From Hyphomicrobiales bacterium (lineage in GTDB: Bacteria; Pseudomonadota; Alphaproteobacteria; Rhizobiales; Rhizobiaceae), in assembly GCA_900472175.1 (NCBI GenBank), contig UCHD01000007.1:1-64000 (forward strand): a DNA stretch of 64,000 nucleotides, given 5' to 3'. The notes beneath the pieces were generated by a model. The model saw nothing but the letters and a program-made list of their open reading frames with translations, had not been told where the DNA came from and made no database searches. Positions 47,490-56,749 of this stretch are shown piece by piece; within the stretch, counting starts at the first letter, position 1, and every line of letters starts with the position of its first letter. Made by a program: the position numbers and the translations under genes.

Positions 47490-48029
47490 TCAAAAAGGTT
47501 TCACCACCGCCATGATGACGATCAGGATCATCAGCAACGTCGGCGCTTCGTTCATCAGCCGCCAGTAACGGGCGCTATGGGTATTTTCATCGCGCGCAAA
47601 AGCTCTGACCGCACGGCTGAACATCACGTGGACGCCGGTCAGCAGAACGACCAATAGAAGCTTGGCATGCAGCCAGCCGCCCTGAAAACCATAAATGCTC
47701 CAGGCAAGATAAAGACCGAGCACCCAGGTGATCATCATCGCCGGGTTCATGATGACCTTCAAAAGCCGCTGTTCCATCATCTTGAAGGTTTCCGACTGCT
47801 CGGAACCGGCAGCGGCGTCGGTGTGGTAGATGAACAGCCGTGGCATGTAGAGCAGGGCGGCCATCCACGACATCACCGCAATGATGTGTAAGGCCTTGAT
47901 CCAGAGATAGAGATTATCCGGCTGCCAGATGAACAGCCCAGCCAGCAACGCGACGAACAGGCCGATCGCGATAAAGGCGCGGGCGCGGGCCTTCTTTCCC
48001 GGCCGGATATCCGTCTGCCGCTCGATCAT
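47490..48029 (-). CDS. hemJ: Protoporphyrinogen oxidase HemJ
   Basis: Oxidises protoporphyrinogen IX to protoporphyrin IX, the penultimate step of haem synthesis, in the inner membrane. The 179-residue protein has four or five membrane helices; the family motifs [21 protein letters not shown] (with the essential His) and [14 protein letters not shown] near the C-terminus are present. The start overlaps the hemE stop by 4 bp, so the pair is translated together. The length and motifs fit HemJ rather than the unrelated HemG or HemY oxidases. Confidence 0.93.
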   Translation of the reverse strand: MIERQTDIRPGKKARARAFIAIGLFVALLAGLFIWQPDNLYLWIKALHIIAVMSWMAALLYMPRLFIYHTDAAAGSEQSETFKMMEQRLLKVIMNPAMMITWVLGLYLAWSIYGFQGGWLHAKLLLVVLLTGVHVMFSRAVRAFARDENTHSARYWRLMNEAPTLLMILIVIMAVVKPF

Positions 48030-49060
48030 CGTGCCGCTCCGCGAACACGGGCAACCAGCTGTGTAACGTGTTCGGGATCGGCCTGTGGCGTAATGCCATG
48101 GCCGAGATTGAAGATCAGAGGGCCATTTCCAAGCTTTTGCAGGATCGCATCGATCCCGTCATCCAGCGATTTTCCGCCGGCCACCACCCGCATCGGATCG
48201 AGGTTGCCCTGAACCGGACCATCCTTCTGCAGCTCGGCGGCAAACGACAAAGGCACGGACCAGTCGAGACCGATGGCATCGGCGCCGGTCGCCTGGCGGT
48301 AATCCTTGAGCAGAATTCCAGCGCCCTTGGCAAAGGCAATGATCTTCGCCTGAGGGCGACGGGAACGAACGCTATCGATCATCCGGCGCACCGGATTGAC
48401 GGCGTAGCGGCGGAATTCCTCCTCGCCCAGAACGCCGGCCCAGGAATCGAAGATTTGAACTGCATCGGCACCGGCATCGATCTGTTCGACCAGATAGTCC
48501 GCAGAGACCTCAGCAAGCACCGCCAGCAGCCGATCGAACGCTTCGGGGTTCTGATAGGCAAAAAGCCGTGCCGGGGCCTGGTCAGGCGTTCCTTGCCCGG
48601 CAATCATATACGTGGCGACAGTCCAGGGCGCGCCACAGAAGCCGAGCAGCGTCGTTTCACCCGGCAGTTCGCGGCGCAAACGGCGAACCGTCTCCATGAC
48701 CGGCTGCAAATGGGCGGATACGGGCTTCACATCGAGTGAGGCAATTTCCGAAACGTCGATCGGATCCATACGTGGTCCATGCCCTTCTTCGAAGCGAACA
48801 TTGCGCTTCAGGGCATCGGGAATGACGAGGATGTCAGAAAACAGGATGGCTGCGTCAAACGCATAACGCCGGATTGGCTGCAGCGTCACCTCAACAGCCA
48901 TATCGGGCGAATAACAGAGATCGAGGAAGCTTCCGGCCTTGGCTCGTGTCTGCCGGTATTCGGGAAGATATCGACCAGCCTGCCGCATCAGCCAGATTGG
49001 GGGAGGTGAAAGCGTTTCACCCTTCAACACCTGTAGGACTTTACGGCTTTGCGCAGTCAC
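48026..49060 (-). CDS. hemE: Uroporphyrinogen decarboxylase
   Basis: Converts uroporphyrinogen III to coproporphyrinogen III, cytoplasmic. The 344-residue protein has the two family signatures: [16 protein letters not shown] near residue 22 and the [14 protein letters not shown] segment near residue 141. Starts with GTG; GGGAG lies about 10 bases upstream. It is the first gene leftward of the probable replication origin, as in other Alphaproteobacteria where hemE flanks the chromosomal origin. Transcribed with hemJ (4-bp overlap). Confidence 0.97.
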   Translation of the reverse strand: MTAQSRKVLQVLKGETLSPPPIWLMRQAGRYLPEYRQTRAKAGSFLDLCYSPDMAVEVTLQPIRRYAFDAAILFSDILVIPDALKRNVRFEEGHGPRMDPIDVSEIASLDVKPVSAHLQPVMETVRRLRRELPGETTLLGFCGAPWTVATYMIAGQGTPDQAPARLFAYQNPEAFDRLLAVLAEVSADYLVEQIDAGADAVQIFDSWAGVLGEEEFRRYAVNPVRRMIDSVRSRRPQAKIIAFAKGAGILLKDYRQATGADAIGLDWSVPLSFAAELQKDGPVQGNLDPMRVVAGGKSLDDGIDAILQKLGNGPLIFNLGHGITPQADPEHVTQLVARVRGAAR

Positions 49061-49078
49061 CGGACACGTTCTCCCATT

Positions 49079-49118
49079 CTAAAAGATATCTATATCTAAG
49101 GATTCTATTTCTTAGAGT
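49079..49118. other. AT-rich candidate unwinding element in oriC
   Basis: CTAAAAGATATCTATATCTAAG followed by GATTCTATTTCTTAG. It is about 80% A+T in a GC-rich chromosome and includes two small inverted repeats. It sits at the hemE edge of the origin region, to one side of the DnaA boxes. Confidence 0.6.
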
Positions 49119-49293
49119 CTGTGACTATCAAGGATTAAACCCCGTCCGACTCTTTTCCACATGCTGGAGCGTTCATTAGAATCCTTTGCATCGTTTTGCC
49201 ATGCGACAGATAGGAGCGGGGACAATTTCGAAAAACGATGAAGAGTCATCAACTTGGTTTGCGTTTCGAATTGATGCCGGAATGTGGACAGCT

Positions 49294-49302
49294 TGTGGAT
49301 AA
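49294..49302 (-). promoter_or_regulatory. DnaA box (perfect)
   Basis: TGTGGATAA on the plus strand, i.e. TTATCCACA on the minus strand, the strongest consensus DnaA site. Confidence 0.85.
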
Positions 49303-49371
49303 CGTTGAAGATTTGCAGATCGATGAGTCTTCTCCACATGCCGGCAGAATCCAGCTCCCCAGAATCCAGAT

Positions 49372-49380
49372 TGTGAATAA
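49372..49380 (-). promoter_or_regulatory. DnaA box (perfect to TTATNCACA)
   Basis: TGTGAATAA on the plus strand, i.e. TTATTCACA on the minus strand. It has the same orientation as the 49294 box, 78 bp away. Confidence 0.8.
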
Positions 49381-49464
49381 CTCGCAGGTTTTCCCCTTGC
49401 CTTCGAACCCGCCCGGTCCTTAGCTATCGCTGTCCCGGTTTATCAACAGCCCACGGAGAATAGC

Positions 49465-50289
49465 GTGGAGAACCAGAAAAACTATTTCCACCTGCACCTG
49501 ATCTCCGATTCGACCGGGGAAACGCTGATTGCCGCGGGCAGGGCGGCCGCCTCGCAATTCCAGTCGGCGCATGCGCTCGAGCATGTCTATCCGCTGATCC
49601 GTAACCGCAAGCAGCTGATGCAGGTGATGGAGGCGGTCGATGGCGCGCCGGGGATCGTGCTTTATACGATTGTCGATCGCGAACTTGCCGATATCATCGA
49701 CGTGACCTGTAAGGAGATGGGCTTGCCCTGCGTTTCGGTGCTGGAGCCGATCATCGACCTTTTCCAGTCCTATCTTGGCGCGACGTCGCGACGGCGGTCC
49801 GGGGCGCAGCATGTCATGGACGCAGATTATTTCGCCCGCATCGACGCGCTGAATTTCACCATGGATCACGATGATGGGCAATTGCCGGCAGATTTCAACG
49901 ACGCGGATGTTGTGCTGATCGGTATCAGCCGGACATCGAAAACCCCGACCAGCATCTATCTCGCCAATCGCGGTATCAAGACCGCCAATATTCCGATCGT
50001 GCCGGGCGTGTCTCTGCCGGACCGGTTGATGGAAGCAACCAAGCCGCTGGTGGTTGGCTTGATCGCAACGGCGGACCGGATCTCGCAGGTTCGCCAGAAC
50101 CGTATTCTGGGCACGGCGGCGCATAGCTATCACGCCGAGGACTATGTCGACCGCGCCTCGATTGCGGAGGAACTGAAATATGCGCGCTCGATCTGCGCCC
50201 GCAACAACTGGCCGATGATCGATGTGACGCGCCGGTCGATCGAGGAAACGGCTGCCGCGATCGTTGCCCTCCGGCCCCGGCTGCGTTAA
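49465..50289 (+). CDS. ppsR: PEP synthase/PPDK regulatory kinase-pyrophosphorylase (DUF299)
   Basis: A 274-residue DUF299 protein. Family members both phosphorylate (with ADP) and dephosphorylate pyruvate-phosphate dikinase or PEP synthase, controlling gluconeogenesis. The nucleotide-binding motif is in [19 protein letters not shown] at about residues 152-170, and the N-terminus [13 protein letters not shown] is typical. The GTG start has GGAGAA eight bases upstream. It is the first gene right of the origin; this hemE/ppsR arrangement is a recognised alphaproteobacterial origin signature. Transcribed toward maf, aroE, coaE and dnaQ. Confidence 0.93.
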   Translation: MENQKNYFHLHLISDSTGETLIAAGRAAASQFQSAHALEHVYPLIRNRKQLMQVMEAVDGAPGIVLYTIVDRELADIIDVTCKEMGLPCVSVLEPIIDLFQSYLGATSRRRSGAQHVMDADYFARIDALNFTMDHDDGQLPADFNDADVVLIGISRTSKTPTSIYLANRGIKTANIPIVPGVSLPDRLMEATKPLVVGLIATADRISQVRQNRILGTAAHSYHAEDYVDRASIAEELKYARSICARNNWPMIDVTRRSIEETAAAIVALRPRLR

Positions 50290-50313
50290 GGCGAATCCGG
50301 TCAAACAGGATAA

Positions 50314-50919
50314 ATGACAATGGCAGGCTCTCTTGTCCTCGCTTCGGCGAGCCCGTTCCGTCGCATGCTGCTGGAAAATGCCGGCATCGCTTTCCAGGCA
50401 AAAGCAGCCGATATCGACGAGCGGGCGATTGAAGGCCAGGTCGAACGGCAGGGGTCCTCACCAGAAGAGGTTGCGCTGATCCTGGCCGAAGCCAAGGCGA
50501 GAAATGTCGGGCAGGCTTTTCCGGACGACATCATCATCGGCTCGGATCAGACAATGTCGCTCGGCGCCAGGGTCTACCACAAGCCCCGCGATATGAATGA
50601 GGCGCGCGACCATCTGTTGTCGCTGTCCGGTCAGGTCCATCAGCTGAACAGCGCCATCGTGCTGACCCGGGGAAATGACGTGCTCTGGAAACACGTCTCC
50701 TCCGCCCGCATGTCTGTACGGGTTTTGACCCCCGCATTCATCGAGGCTCATCTTGGGAGGGTCGGAAACAAGGCGCTGGCCAGCGTCGGTGCGTATCAGC
50801 TGGAAGGCGAGGGCATCCAGCTGTTCGATAAAATCGACGGCGACTATTTCACAATTCTCGGGCTGCCCATGCTGCCGCTGCTCGCAAAACTCAGGAATCT
50901 ACGGGTGATCGATGCGTGA
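50314..50919 (+). CDS. maf: Maf-family nucleotide pyrophosphatase
   Basis: A 201-residue Maf/HAM1-like pyrophosphatase that hydrolyses noncanonical or methylated nucleoside triphosphates. The N-terminal substrate loop SASPFRR is at residues 9-15, the GSDQTMSL motif is near residue 72, and the tail has [15 protein letters not shown]. The last 8 bases overlap aroE, and the start is 24 bp after ppsR, so it is part of an operon with both. The aroE start within it contains a parS-like site. Confidence 0.93.
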   Translation: MTMAGSLVLASASPFRRMLLENAGIAFQAKAADIDERAIEGQVERQGSSPEEVALILAEAKARNVGQAFPDDIIIGSDQTMSLGARVYHKPRDMNEARDHLLSLSGQVHQLNSAIVLTRGNDVLWKHVSSARMSVRVLTPAFIEAHLGRVGNKALASVGAYQLEGEGIQLFDKIDGDYFTILGLPMLPLLAKLRNLRVIDA

Positions 50920-51772
50920 TTCACGTGAAACATTTGTTAACCACGCCTTCGTCACGGGCTATCCGATCAAGCATTCCCGCTCCCCGCTGATCCATGGATA
51001 CTGGCTGAAACAGCTTGGTTTGCCGGGAAGCTACAAGGCCCATGCCGTATCTCCAGAGGATTTTCCTGATTTCATCGCGTCGCTGAAAAATGGCCAAACC
51101 GGTTTCACCGGCGGCAATGTGACGATCCCGCACAAGGAGCTGGCTTACGCCCTGTCCGACCGGCCCGATGCGTTGAGCACCGAGCTTGGTGCATCCAACA
51201 CCCTGTGGGTCGAGGAAGGACTTGTGCATGCGACCAACACGGATGGTTATGGCTTCAGCGCCAATCTCGACGCGCGCGCGCCCGGATGGGATAACTGTCG
51301 GACCGCCGTCATTCTTGGGGCGGGCGGTGCCAGCCGGGCGGTGATCCAGGCGGTCCGCGATCGCGGCGTCAAGACGATCCATGTCATCAACCGCACGGTA
51401 GCCCGCGCCCAGGAACTGGCTGACCGGTTCGGGCCGGCGGTGCATGCGCAGCCGATGGATGCTCTTCGCGAGGTGATGACCGATGCAGGCCTGTTTATCA
51501 ACACCACGTCGCTCGGGATGGATGGGACGGAAGTGCCGCAGATCGATTTTACCGTCATGGCCTCCGGCAGTATCGTGACGGATATCGTCTATGTCCCCTT
51601 GAAGACGCCGATCCTGGCGCAAGCCGAAGCGGAAGGTTTTGCCACGGTCGATGGGCTCGGCATGCTGCTGCACCAGGCCGCACCCGGATTCGAAAAGTGG
51701 TTCGGAAAGAGGCCAACGGTCGATGCGGCCCTGCGCCAGATTATCATCGACGACATGGCGAGCCACGCATGA
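50912..51772 (+). CDS. aroE: Shikimate dehydrogenase
   Basis: Reduces 3-dehydroshikimate with NADPH. The 286-residue protein carries [13 protein letters not shown] (residues about 15-27), the catalytic-lysine motif [11 protein letters not shown] near residue 74, and the NADP-binding GAGGASRAV near residue 135. The first ten residues ([10 protein letters not shown]) extend beyond the usual AroE start. They are largely the translation of a parS-like 16-mer, so the N-terminal extension may exist mainly to accommodate ParB binding. It overlaps maf by 8 bp and coaE by 4 bp. Confidence 0.96.
   Translation: MRDSRETFVNHAFVTGYPIKHSRSPLIHGYWLKQLGLPGSYKAHAVSPEDFPDFIASLKNGQTGFTGGNVTIPHKELAYALSDRPDALSTELGASNTLWVEEGLVHATNTDGYGFSANLDARAPGWDNCRTAVILGAGGASRAVIQAVRDRGVKTIHVINRTVARAQELADRFGPAVHAQPMDALREVMTDAGLFINTTSLGMDGTEVPQIDFTVMASGSIVTDIVYVPLKTPILAQAEAEGFATVDGLGMLLHQAAPGFEKWFGKRPTVDAALRQIIIDDMASHA
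50917..50932. other. parS-like site at the start of aroE
   Basis: TGATTCACGTGAAACA: one mismatch to the parS consensus, core TTCACGTGAA intact. It is located in codons 2-7 of aroE and is the parS site closest to the proposed origin (about 1.5 kb). Confidence 0.85.
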
Positions 51773-52362
51773 TCATCCTCGGGCTCACCGGATCGATCGG
51801 CATGGGCAAATCGACCACCGCGGCGATGTTCTCGGACATGGGCGTGCCGGTGAACGATGCCGATGCCGTCGTGCATGCGCTCTATCAGGGCGAAGCGGTC
51901 GCGCCGATCGAGGCGGCCTTCCCCGGAGCCACAAAGGCGGGCTCGGTCGACAGGGCAGAACTCTCCCGGCAACTGGCTACTGATCCGGCCCTGTTCAAGA
52001 CGCTGGAAGCGATTGTCCATCCACTGGTGCGGGAAAAGGAACGAGCATTTCTCGATCATCATCGAGCAGCAGGCGCCGCCCTCGTCCTCCTCGATATCCC
52101 GCTTCTGTTTGAGACCAAGGGCGAAAACCGTGTCGATGCCGTCGCCGTCGTCACCTGCGATCCGGAGATCCAAAGGCAGCGGGTGCTGAAAAGGCCGGGG
52201 ATGACGGAAGAAAAATTCGCCCTCATCCTGTCGCGTCAGGTCCCGGACCGGGAAAAACGTGCGAAAGCGGATTACGTCATCGATACGGGCCATGGACTTG
52301 ATTCGGCCCGCGACCAGGTGGCGGCGATCGTCCAGCGGCTGACAAGCCAGAAGAGGCCATGA
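51769..52362 (+). CDS. coaE: Dephospho-CoA kinase
   Basis: Last step of coenzyme A synthesis, phosphorylating the ribose 3'-hydroxyl of dephospho-CoA. The 197-residue P-loop kinase opens [16 protein letters not shown] (P-loop residues 8-16), followed by the DADAVVH motif and a [11 protein letters not shown] segment. The ATG overlaps the aroE stop by 4 bp and the dnaQ start overlaps its own stop by 4 bp, giving continuous coupling across aroE-coaE-dnaQ. Confidence 0.96.
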   Translation: MIILGLTGSIGMGKSTTAAMFSDMGVPVNDADAVVHALYQGEAVAPIEAAFPGATKAGSVDRAELSRQLATDPALFKTLEAIVHPLVREKERAFLDHHRAAGAALVLLDIPLLFETKGENRVDAVAVVTCDPEIQRQRVLKRPGMTEEKFALILSRQVPDREKRAKADYVIDTGHGLDSARDQVAAIVQRLTSQKRP

Positions 52363-53066
52363 TGCGCGAAATCATTTTCGATACGGAAACGACAGGTCTC
52401 GACAACAAGCTCGACCGCGTCATCGAAATCGGCGGTGTCGAACTCGACAATCATTTCCCGACGGGCCGGACATTTCACGTCTATATCAATCCCGGCGACC
52501 GCAAGGTGCATCCGGACGCTTTGGCGATCCACGGCATCTCGGACGAATCGCTGAAGGACAAGCCGAACTTTGCCGGCATTGTCGAGGAACTGCTCGAATT
52601 TTTTGGCGATGCGCGGTGGGTCGCGCACAATGCGACCTTCGACATGGGCTTCATGAACGCCGAATTTGCCCGGCTCGGTCTGCCGGCGATCACCAATGAT
52701 GTGGTCACCGACACGCTGGCATTGGCGCGCCGCAAACATCCGATGGGTCCGAACTCGCTCGATGCGCTGTGCCGGCGCTATGGCGTCGACAACTCGCACC
52801 GCGCCAAACACGGCGCATTGCTCGACTCCGAACTTCTCGCGGAAGTCTATATCGAGCTGATCGGCGGCCGCCAGACGGCGTTCGGTCTGCATTCCAGTGA
52901 CGGCAACGGCCAGACATCGGATGTGGATGATGTCATCGTGGTCGCAGGCCAAAGGCCGCATCCACTCGGCTCCCGGCTGACTTCGGAAGAGGCGGAAGCG
53001 CATACTGCGCTGGTCGCCAAGATGGGCGCGAAAGCCATCTGGGCCAAATACGACGGCGCCAAATAA
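52359..53066 (+). CDS. dnaQ: DNA polymerase III epsilon subunit (proofreading exonuclease)
   Basis: The 3'-5' exonuclease of the replicase. The 235-residue protein has the DEDDh motifs: Exo I FDTETTGLD (residues 7-15), Exo II in AHNATFDMGFMN near residue 92, and Exo III with the His and Asp in HGALLDSELLAEVY near residue 152. The C-terminal 50 residues are the variable tail that contacts the polymerase alpha subunit. It is the last gene of the aroE-coaE-dnaQ run, ending at a shared terminator. Confidence 0.96.
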   Translation: MMREIIFDTETTGLDNKLDRVIEIGGVELDNHFPTGRTFHVYINPGDRKVHPDALAIHGISDESLKDKPNFAGIVEELLEFFGDARWVAHNATFDMGFMNAEFARLGLPAITNDVVTDTLALARRKHPMGPNSLDALCRRYGVDNSHRAKHGALLDSELLAEVYIELIGGRQTAFGLHSSDGNGQTSDVDDVIVVAGQRPHPLGSRLTSEEAEAHTALVAKMGAKAIWAKYDGAK

Positions 53067-53068
53067 AA

Positions 53069-53092
53069 ATGCCCGGTCGATGACCGGGCATT
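53069..53092. terminator. Terminator between dnaQ and secB
   Basis: AATGCCCGGTC-GA-TGACCGGGCATT stem flanked by AAATAAA on the left, between convergent genes. The U-run is weak on the dnaQ side and good for the secB transcript. Confidence 0.7.
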
Positions 53093-53122
53093 GATGCAGT
53101 GTATCTGGCGGCAGATGCCGGA

Positions 53123-53611
53123 TCAGTTCGCGGTCGTGGAAACCTGCGAGCGAACCTTTTCTTCAGCCATGCGCTGAGTGAACATCTGGGCAAAATCGAT
53201 CGGGTCGATCATCAGTGGCGGGAAGCCGCCGTTGCGCGTCGCGTCGGAAACGATCTGGCGGGCAAACGGGAAGAGCAGGCGCGGGCACTCGATGAAGAGC
53301 AGCGGCAGCATATGTTCCTGCGGAAAGCCGGTAACGCGGAAAACGCCGCCATAGGACAGTTCGACATTGAACAGCATCTTGTCGCCGTCCTTGGCTTCAG
53401 CGTTCAGCGTCAGGATGACGTCGAATTCAGCATCCGACAACGGATTGGCATTGACGTTGACATTGATGTTGATCGCTGGTGCCTTTTCGCGCGCCTGAAG
53501 CGAACGCGGTGCGCCCGGGTTTTCAAAGGAAAGGTCCTTGATGTACTGGGCCAGGATGTTCAGGGACGGGCTTTCGGCAGAGCCGTTTGTCGGGGATGCG
53601 GTATCGGTCAT
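53123..53611 (-). CDS. secB: Protein-export chaperone SecB
   Basis: A tetrameric cytoplasmic chaperone that keeps preproteins unfolded and delivers them to SecA. The 162-residue protein has the family segments [20 protein letters not shown] near residue 16, and [18 protein letters not shown] and [17 protein letters not shown] near the C-terminus. The ATG at 53611 is used because AAGGAA lies eight bases upstream; an ATG 45 bases earlier lacks one. It lies downstream of fxsA on the same strand with a 78-bp gap that holds a small hairpin. Confidence 0.95.
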   Translation of the reverse strand: MTDTASPTNGSAESPSLNILAQYIKDLSFENPGAPRSLQAREKAPAININVNVNANPLSDAEFDVILTLNAEAKDGDKMLFNVELSYGGVFRVTGFPQEHMLPLLFIECPRLLFPFARQIVSDATRNGGFPPLMIDPIDFAQMFTQRMAEEKVRSQVSTTAN

Positions 53612-53689
53612 AAGGCCATTTCCTTCGGACATGAAATTTGGTGAGGCATCTAGCATTTCGCACCCGGGCTTACAACCCGGTGCCGCCGT

Positions 53690-54217
53690 TCACTTGAGGC
53701 GGTCGCGCTCGTTGGGATCGGTGCGGCCCCGGCCATCGGTGCGGGAAAATTCGTCGTCGTCGAGGTCGATCACCTGGGGACCCCCATTGCGGGAAGCGCC
53801 GCGCTCCGGTTCCGGGCCGCGAGAAAAGCCAGGCGAGCCTCCCGCCATGCCGGTTGTAACGATCGTCAGGCGGTTCTTGACGAACGACCAGCCAAGATCC
53901 CGAACCGCCGGTATGAACAACAGCAATCCGATGATGTCGCTGATGAACCCCGGAATGATCAACAGCAAGGCGGCGATCACGATCATGACGCCGTGCACCA
54001 GTTGCCGGCCTGGATCCGTGCCGGTTTGTGATGCCTGCTGGATCTTTCTGAGAACCCCGAACCCCTGGATACGCAACAAAAGCGCGCCAGCAACGGCACT
54101 GGCCAGAACAAGAAGAAGCGTCATACCGACGCCGATTTCACGGCCGACGACGATGAAGGTCGCGATCTCCGCGATCGGCATCAAAAGGAAAAGGATCGGG
54201 ATGATCAGGGAGCGCAT
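53690..54217 (-). CDS. fxsA: FxsA family membrane protein
   Basis: A 175-residue inner-membrane protein with an N-terminal hydrophobic pair (about 4-27 and 30-45), an amphipathic segment, and a third helix near 70-100. FxsA in E. coli was named for suppressing F-plasmid exclusion of phage T7; its ordinary function is unclear. A hydrophilic, Asp- and Arg-rich tail of about 50 residues follows. Divergent from the Tim44-domain gene and upstream of secB. Confidence 0.85.
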   Translation of the reverse strand: MRSLIIPILFLLMPIAEIATFIVVGREIGVGMTLLLVLASAVAGALLLRIQGFGVLRKIQQASQTGTDPGRQLVHGVMIVIAALLLIIPGFISDIIGLLLFIPAVRDLGWSFVKNRLTIVTTGMAGGSPGFSRGPEPERGASRNGGPQVIDLDDDEFSRTDGRGRTDPNERDRLK

Positions 54218-54355
54218 TGATATCTACTCAGGTGAATATGATTGAGCCGAACCGCACCGGCAATTGCAAAGAAGTGATATAGCCATTTGAATGATCGTGT
54301 CATGCAGACTATATGGGATGATCGCACGGCATATTAACAGCGGTTCTGGGTGGAA

Positions 54356-55054
54356 ATGGGCTCTTTCGACTTCGTCACATTGTTTTTCTTGGTCGCCGCG
54401 GTGATCATATTCCTCCAACTGCGCAGCGTCCTGGGCAAGAGGACCGGCAACGAACGTCCGCCGGTCGATCCCTATTCGCCGCGCGAAGCCGCCGATGGCC
54501 CTGAAGCGTCCGGCAAGGTGGTGCAATTGCCACGCCGCGATGGCGCCGGCGAGGAGATTTCCCGTTACGCCGAGATTGATGCCTTCACAAAGGCTGGCAC
54601 GCCACTGAACGACGCACTGCGCCGCATGGTCGATAACGATCCGTCCTTCGATCCGAAGGAATTCGTCAATGGCGCCAAGATGGCCTATGAGATGATCGTC
54701 ATGGCTTTCGCCGATGGCGACCGCAAGACACTCAAGGGTCTCTTGTCCCGCGACGTCTATGACGGTTTCGACGCCGCGATTTCCGAACGCGAAAGCAAGG
54801 GCGAAGTCGTCAAGTCCACCTTCGTCGGCATCGAGAAGGCCGACATGGTGCATGCCGAGATCAAGGATAGCGAAGCCAACATCACGCTGCGCATCATCAG
54901 CCAGCTGATTTCCGCCACCTATGACAAGGCCGGCGCGATCGTCGATGGCGATGCCGAAGCGGTTTCCGAGGTCAACGACCTCTGGACCTTCGCGCGCGAT
55001 ACCCGTTCCCGCGATCCGAACTGGAAATTGATCGCGACGGAATCGGAAAACTGA
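54356..55054 (+). CDS. Tim44/TimA-domain inner-membrane protein
   Basis: A 232-residue protein with a single N-terminal transmembrane segment (residues about 5-22, FVTLFFLVAAVIIFLQLR), a disordered linker, and a C-terminal Tim44-like domain (about 85-230). Alphaproteobacterial homologues, called TimA, are the suggested ancestors of mitochondrial Tim44. They may support protein translocation or membrane-protein assembly, although the role is unproven. The ATG at 54356 is preferred to a GTG six bases upstream. It is followed 23 bp later by mltA, in a run tim44-mltA-smr-xre. Confidence 0.87.
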   Translation: MGSFDFVTLFFLVAAVIIFLQLRSVLGKRTGNERPPVDPYSPREAADGPEASGKVVQLPRRDGAGEEISRYAEIDAFTKAGTPLNDALRRMVDNDPSFDPKEFVNGAKMAYEMIVMAFADGDRKTLKGLLSRDVYDGFDAAISERESKGEVVKSTFVGIEKADMVHAEIKDSEANITLRIISQLISATYDKAGAIVDGDAEAVSEVNDLWTFARDTRSRDPNWKLIATESEN

Positions 55055-55077
55055 TCAGGACTTAAGGCACGGCGGCG

Positions 55078-56187
55078 ATGGATTTCGATTTGCAACGGGT
55101 CGACTTTTCCGACCTTCCCGGTTGGCTTGCCGACGATCCATCCCCGCTTCTGCCGGCGCTTGAGCGCTGTCGCCGGCAGGTTACGGAGGTCAAGCCACAC
55201 AAGACGGCATCGCTTGGCATTTCCACCGCCGACCTGATGCCTGCCTATGAAGCGGCCGAAGCCACACAGCCCCGCAATGCGAGCGAAGCCCGCGCTTTCT
55301 TCGAAGACCATTTCGCTCCGTTCAAGATTGTCCGTCACGATGGCAAGCCCGGCTTCGTCACGGCTTTTTTCGAGCCCGAAGTTCTGGTCAGCGCGACACG
55401 GGACGAGACCTTCCGTTTTCCTTTTTATGCCCGTCCGGACGATCTCATCGATATCGATGCCAGCAACCGTCCCGGCGGCATGGACCCGTATTTTGCTTTT
55501 GGACAGCAGACGGATGGGCAAATTTCCGAGTATCCGGATCGCAAGGCGATAGAGCAGGGATACCTTGCCGGCCGCGGGCTGGAGATCGCCTATGCCAAAT
55601 CCAAAACCGACGTGTTCTTTGCCCATGTCCAGGGTGCCGCCCGGCTGGTCTATCCCGATGGCGCGATGAAGCGGGTGACCTATGCGGCCAAGACCGGCCA
55701 TTATTTCTCCGCCACTGGCAAACTTCTGATCGAGCGCGGCAAGATCGACGCTGCAACCGTATCGATGCAGACGATCAAGCAATGGCTGGACGATCATCCG
55801 GATGAGGCGGACGAAGTGCTGTGGCACAATCGTTCCTTCATCTTTTTCCGCGAAGCCGAGGTTGACGATACCGGGCTCGGACCGGTCGCGGCTGCAAAGG
55901 TGGCGCTGGAACCTGGCCGTTCACTCGCTGTCGACCGGCTCATTCATACGTTCGGCGTTCCCTTTTTCATCTCGAGCGACAGCCTGACCTCGATCGAAGG
56001 CGGCCATCCGTTCCGAAGGCTGATGCTGGCGCTCGATACCGGGTCGGCCATCGTTGGTCCTGCACGCGGCGATATCTTCACCGGTTCCGGTGACGAGGCG
56101 GGACGGTTGGCCGGTGCCGTGCGCAACGACGCCGATTTTTTCATTTTCATCCCGAAGGCCGCGGCGGCAAGATACGGCCATGGCTAA
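55078..56187 (+). CDS. mltA: Membrane-bound lytic murein transglycosylase A
   Basis: Cleaves peptidoglycan with formation of 1,6-anhydromuropeptides. The 369-residue protein has the MltA domain (about 70-250; GFVTAFFEPEVL and QTDGQISEYPDRKAIE) followed by the 3D domain with three conserved aspartates, including LALDTGSAIVGPARGDIFTG near residue 320. No lipobox or signal peptide is visible at the N-terminus, which is unusual for an MltA and suggests either a soluble form or a start further upstream that I cannot see. The last 8 bases overlap the smr gene. Confidence 0.9.
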   Translation: MDFDLQRVDFSDLPGWLADDPSPLLPALERCRRQVTEVKPHKTASLGISTADLMPAYEAAEATQPRNASEARAFFEDHFAPFKIVRHDGKPGFVTAFFEPEVLVSATRDETFRFPFYARPDDLIDIDASNRPGGMDPYFAFGQQTDGQISEYPDRKAIEQGYLAGRGLEIAYAKSKTDVFFAHVQGAARLVYPDGAMKRVTYAAKTGHYFSATGKLLIERGKIDAATVSMQTIKQWLDDHPDEADEVLWHNRSFIFFREAEVDDTGLGPVAAAKVALEPGRSLAVDRLIHTFGVPFFISSDSLTSIEGGHPFRRLMLALDTGSAIVGPARGDIFTGSGDEAGRLAGAVRNDADFFIFIPKAAAARYGHG

Positions 56188-56749
56188 GGGAAAGAAGCTT
56201 ACCAGCGAAGACCGCATCCTCTGGGGCAAGGTCGCCCGCACCACACGCCCACTGCCTGGGCGCATGGATGAGCTTGCGGAATTCGAGGAACCCAAACCCG
56301 AGCCCCAGCCGGAAAAACTGCCGATGCCGGTGATCCGGGAAGGCAAGTCACTCGCCGATGCCTTCGGTGCTGCTCCACCGGAAGCCCCGAAACGTCCCGC
56401 CCGTTTGCACCATCCGCTTGAAAAGCCGGTGAAGCGCAAGCTCGCCAAGGGACATCTGGCCATTGAAGGCCGGATCGACCTGCATGGCATGATCCAGAGC
56501 GAAGCGCATGGCCTGCTCTTACATTTCCTGATGCGGGCCTATGATCGTGGTTTGCGGCATGTGCTTGTCATCACCGGCAAGGGGACGTCGCTGGGCAGCG
56601 ACGGCGCCCTCAAGCGGGCGGTACCGATGTGGTTTTCGCTGCCGGAATTCCGCATGCTGATCTCGTCCTATGAGCCGGCCGCCCGCAACCATGGTGGCGA
56701 TGGCGCGCTTTACGTCCGCCTGTCGCGCCCGAGAGGCGTGACCCCATGA
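56180..56749 (+). CDS. Smr-domain protein
   Basis: A 189-residue protein with a charged, proline-rich N-terminal half (about 1-95) and a C-terminal Smr (small MutS-related) domain: the IDLHGMIQSEA motif near residue 97 and HVLVITGKG near residue 130. Smr domains nick branched or structured nucleic acids or bind ribosome-associated RNA; stand-alone ones are of uncertain role. The start overlaps the mltA stop by 8 bp and the stop overlaps the xre start by 4 bp, so it is in the middle of a coupled operon. Confidence 0.87.
   Translation: MAKGKKLTSEDRILWGKVARTTRPLPGRMDELAEFEEPKPEPQPEKLPMPVIREGKSLADAFGAAPPEAPKRPARLHHPLEKPVKRKLAKGHLAIEGRIDLHGMIQSEAHGLLLHFLMRAYDRGLRHVLVITGKGTSLGSDGALKRAVPMWFSLPEFRMLISSYEPAARNHGGDGALYVRLSRPRGVTP

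Larger units (their letters stand above)
49061..49464. other. Probable chromosomal origin of replication (oriC)
   Basis: The hemE-ppsR gap is where the origin is mapped in Caulobacter and inferred in rhizobia. It contains two perfect TTATNCACA DnaA boxes (49294-49302 and 49372-49380, both on the minus strand). Weaker boxes are TTTTCCACA 49153-49161, TTCTCCACA 49330-49338, TTATCAACA 49440-49448, and TGTGGACAG 49283-49291. An AT-rich stretch lies at about 49079-49118 near hemE. Eight GANTC sites, the target of the cell-cycle methylase CcrM, lie within about 300 bp, far above the one per 256 bp expected by chance. No gene fits; a small ORF at 49238-49423 is not convincing. Confidence 0.85.

Noticed and set aside
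47308-49050. Half-sites GTTTCACC near rho, hemJ and hemE as parS
   Set aside because: Only the left half is present, without the palindromic right arm.
49238-49423. 61-codon ORF inside the proposed origin
   Set aside because: It has no ribosome binding site, spans DnaA boxes and GANTC sites, and the codon use does not look coding.
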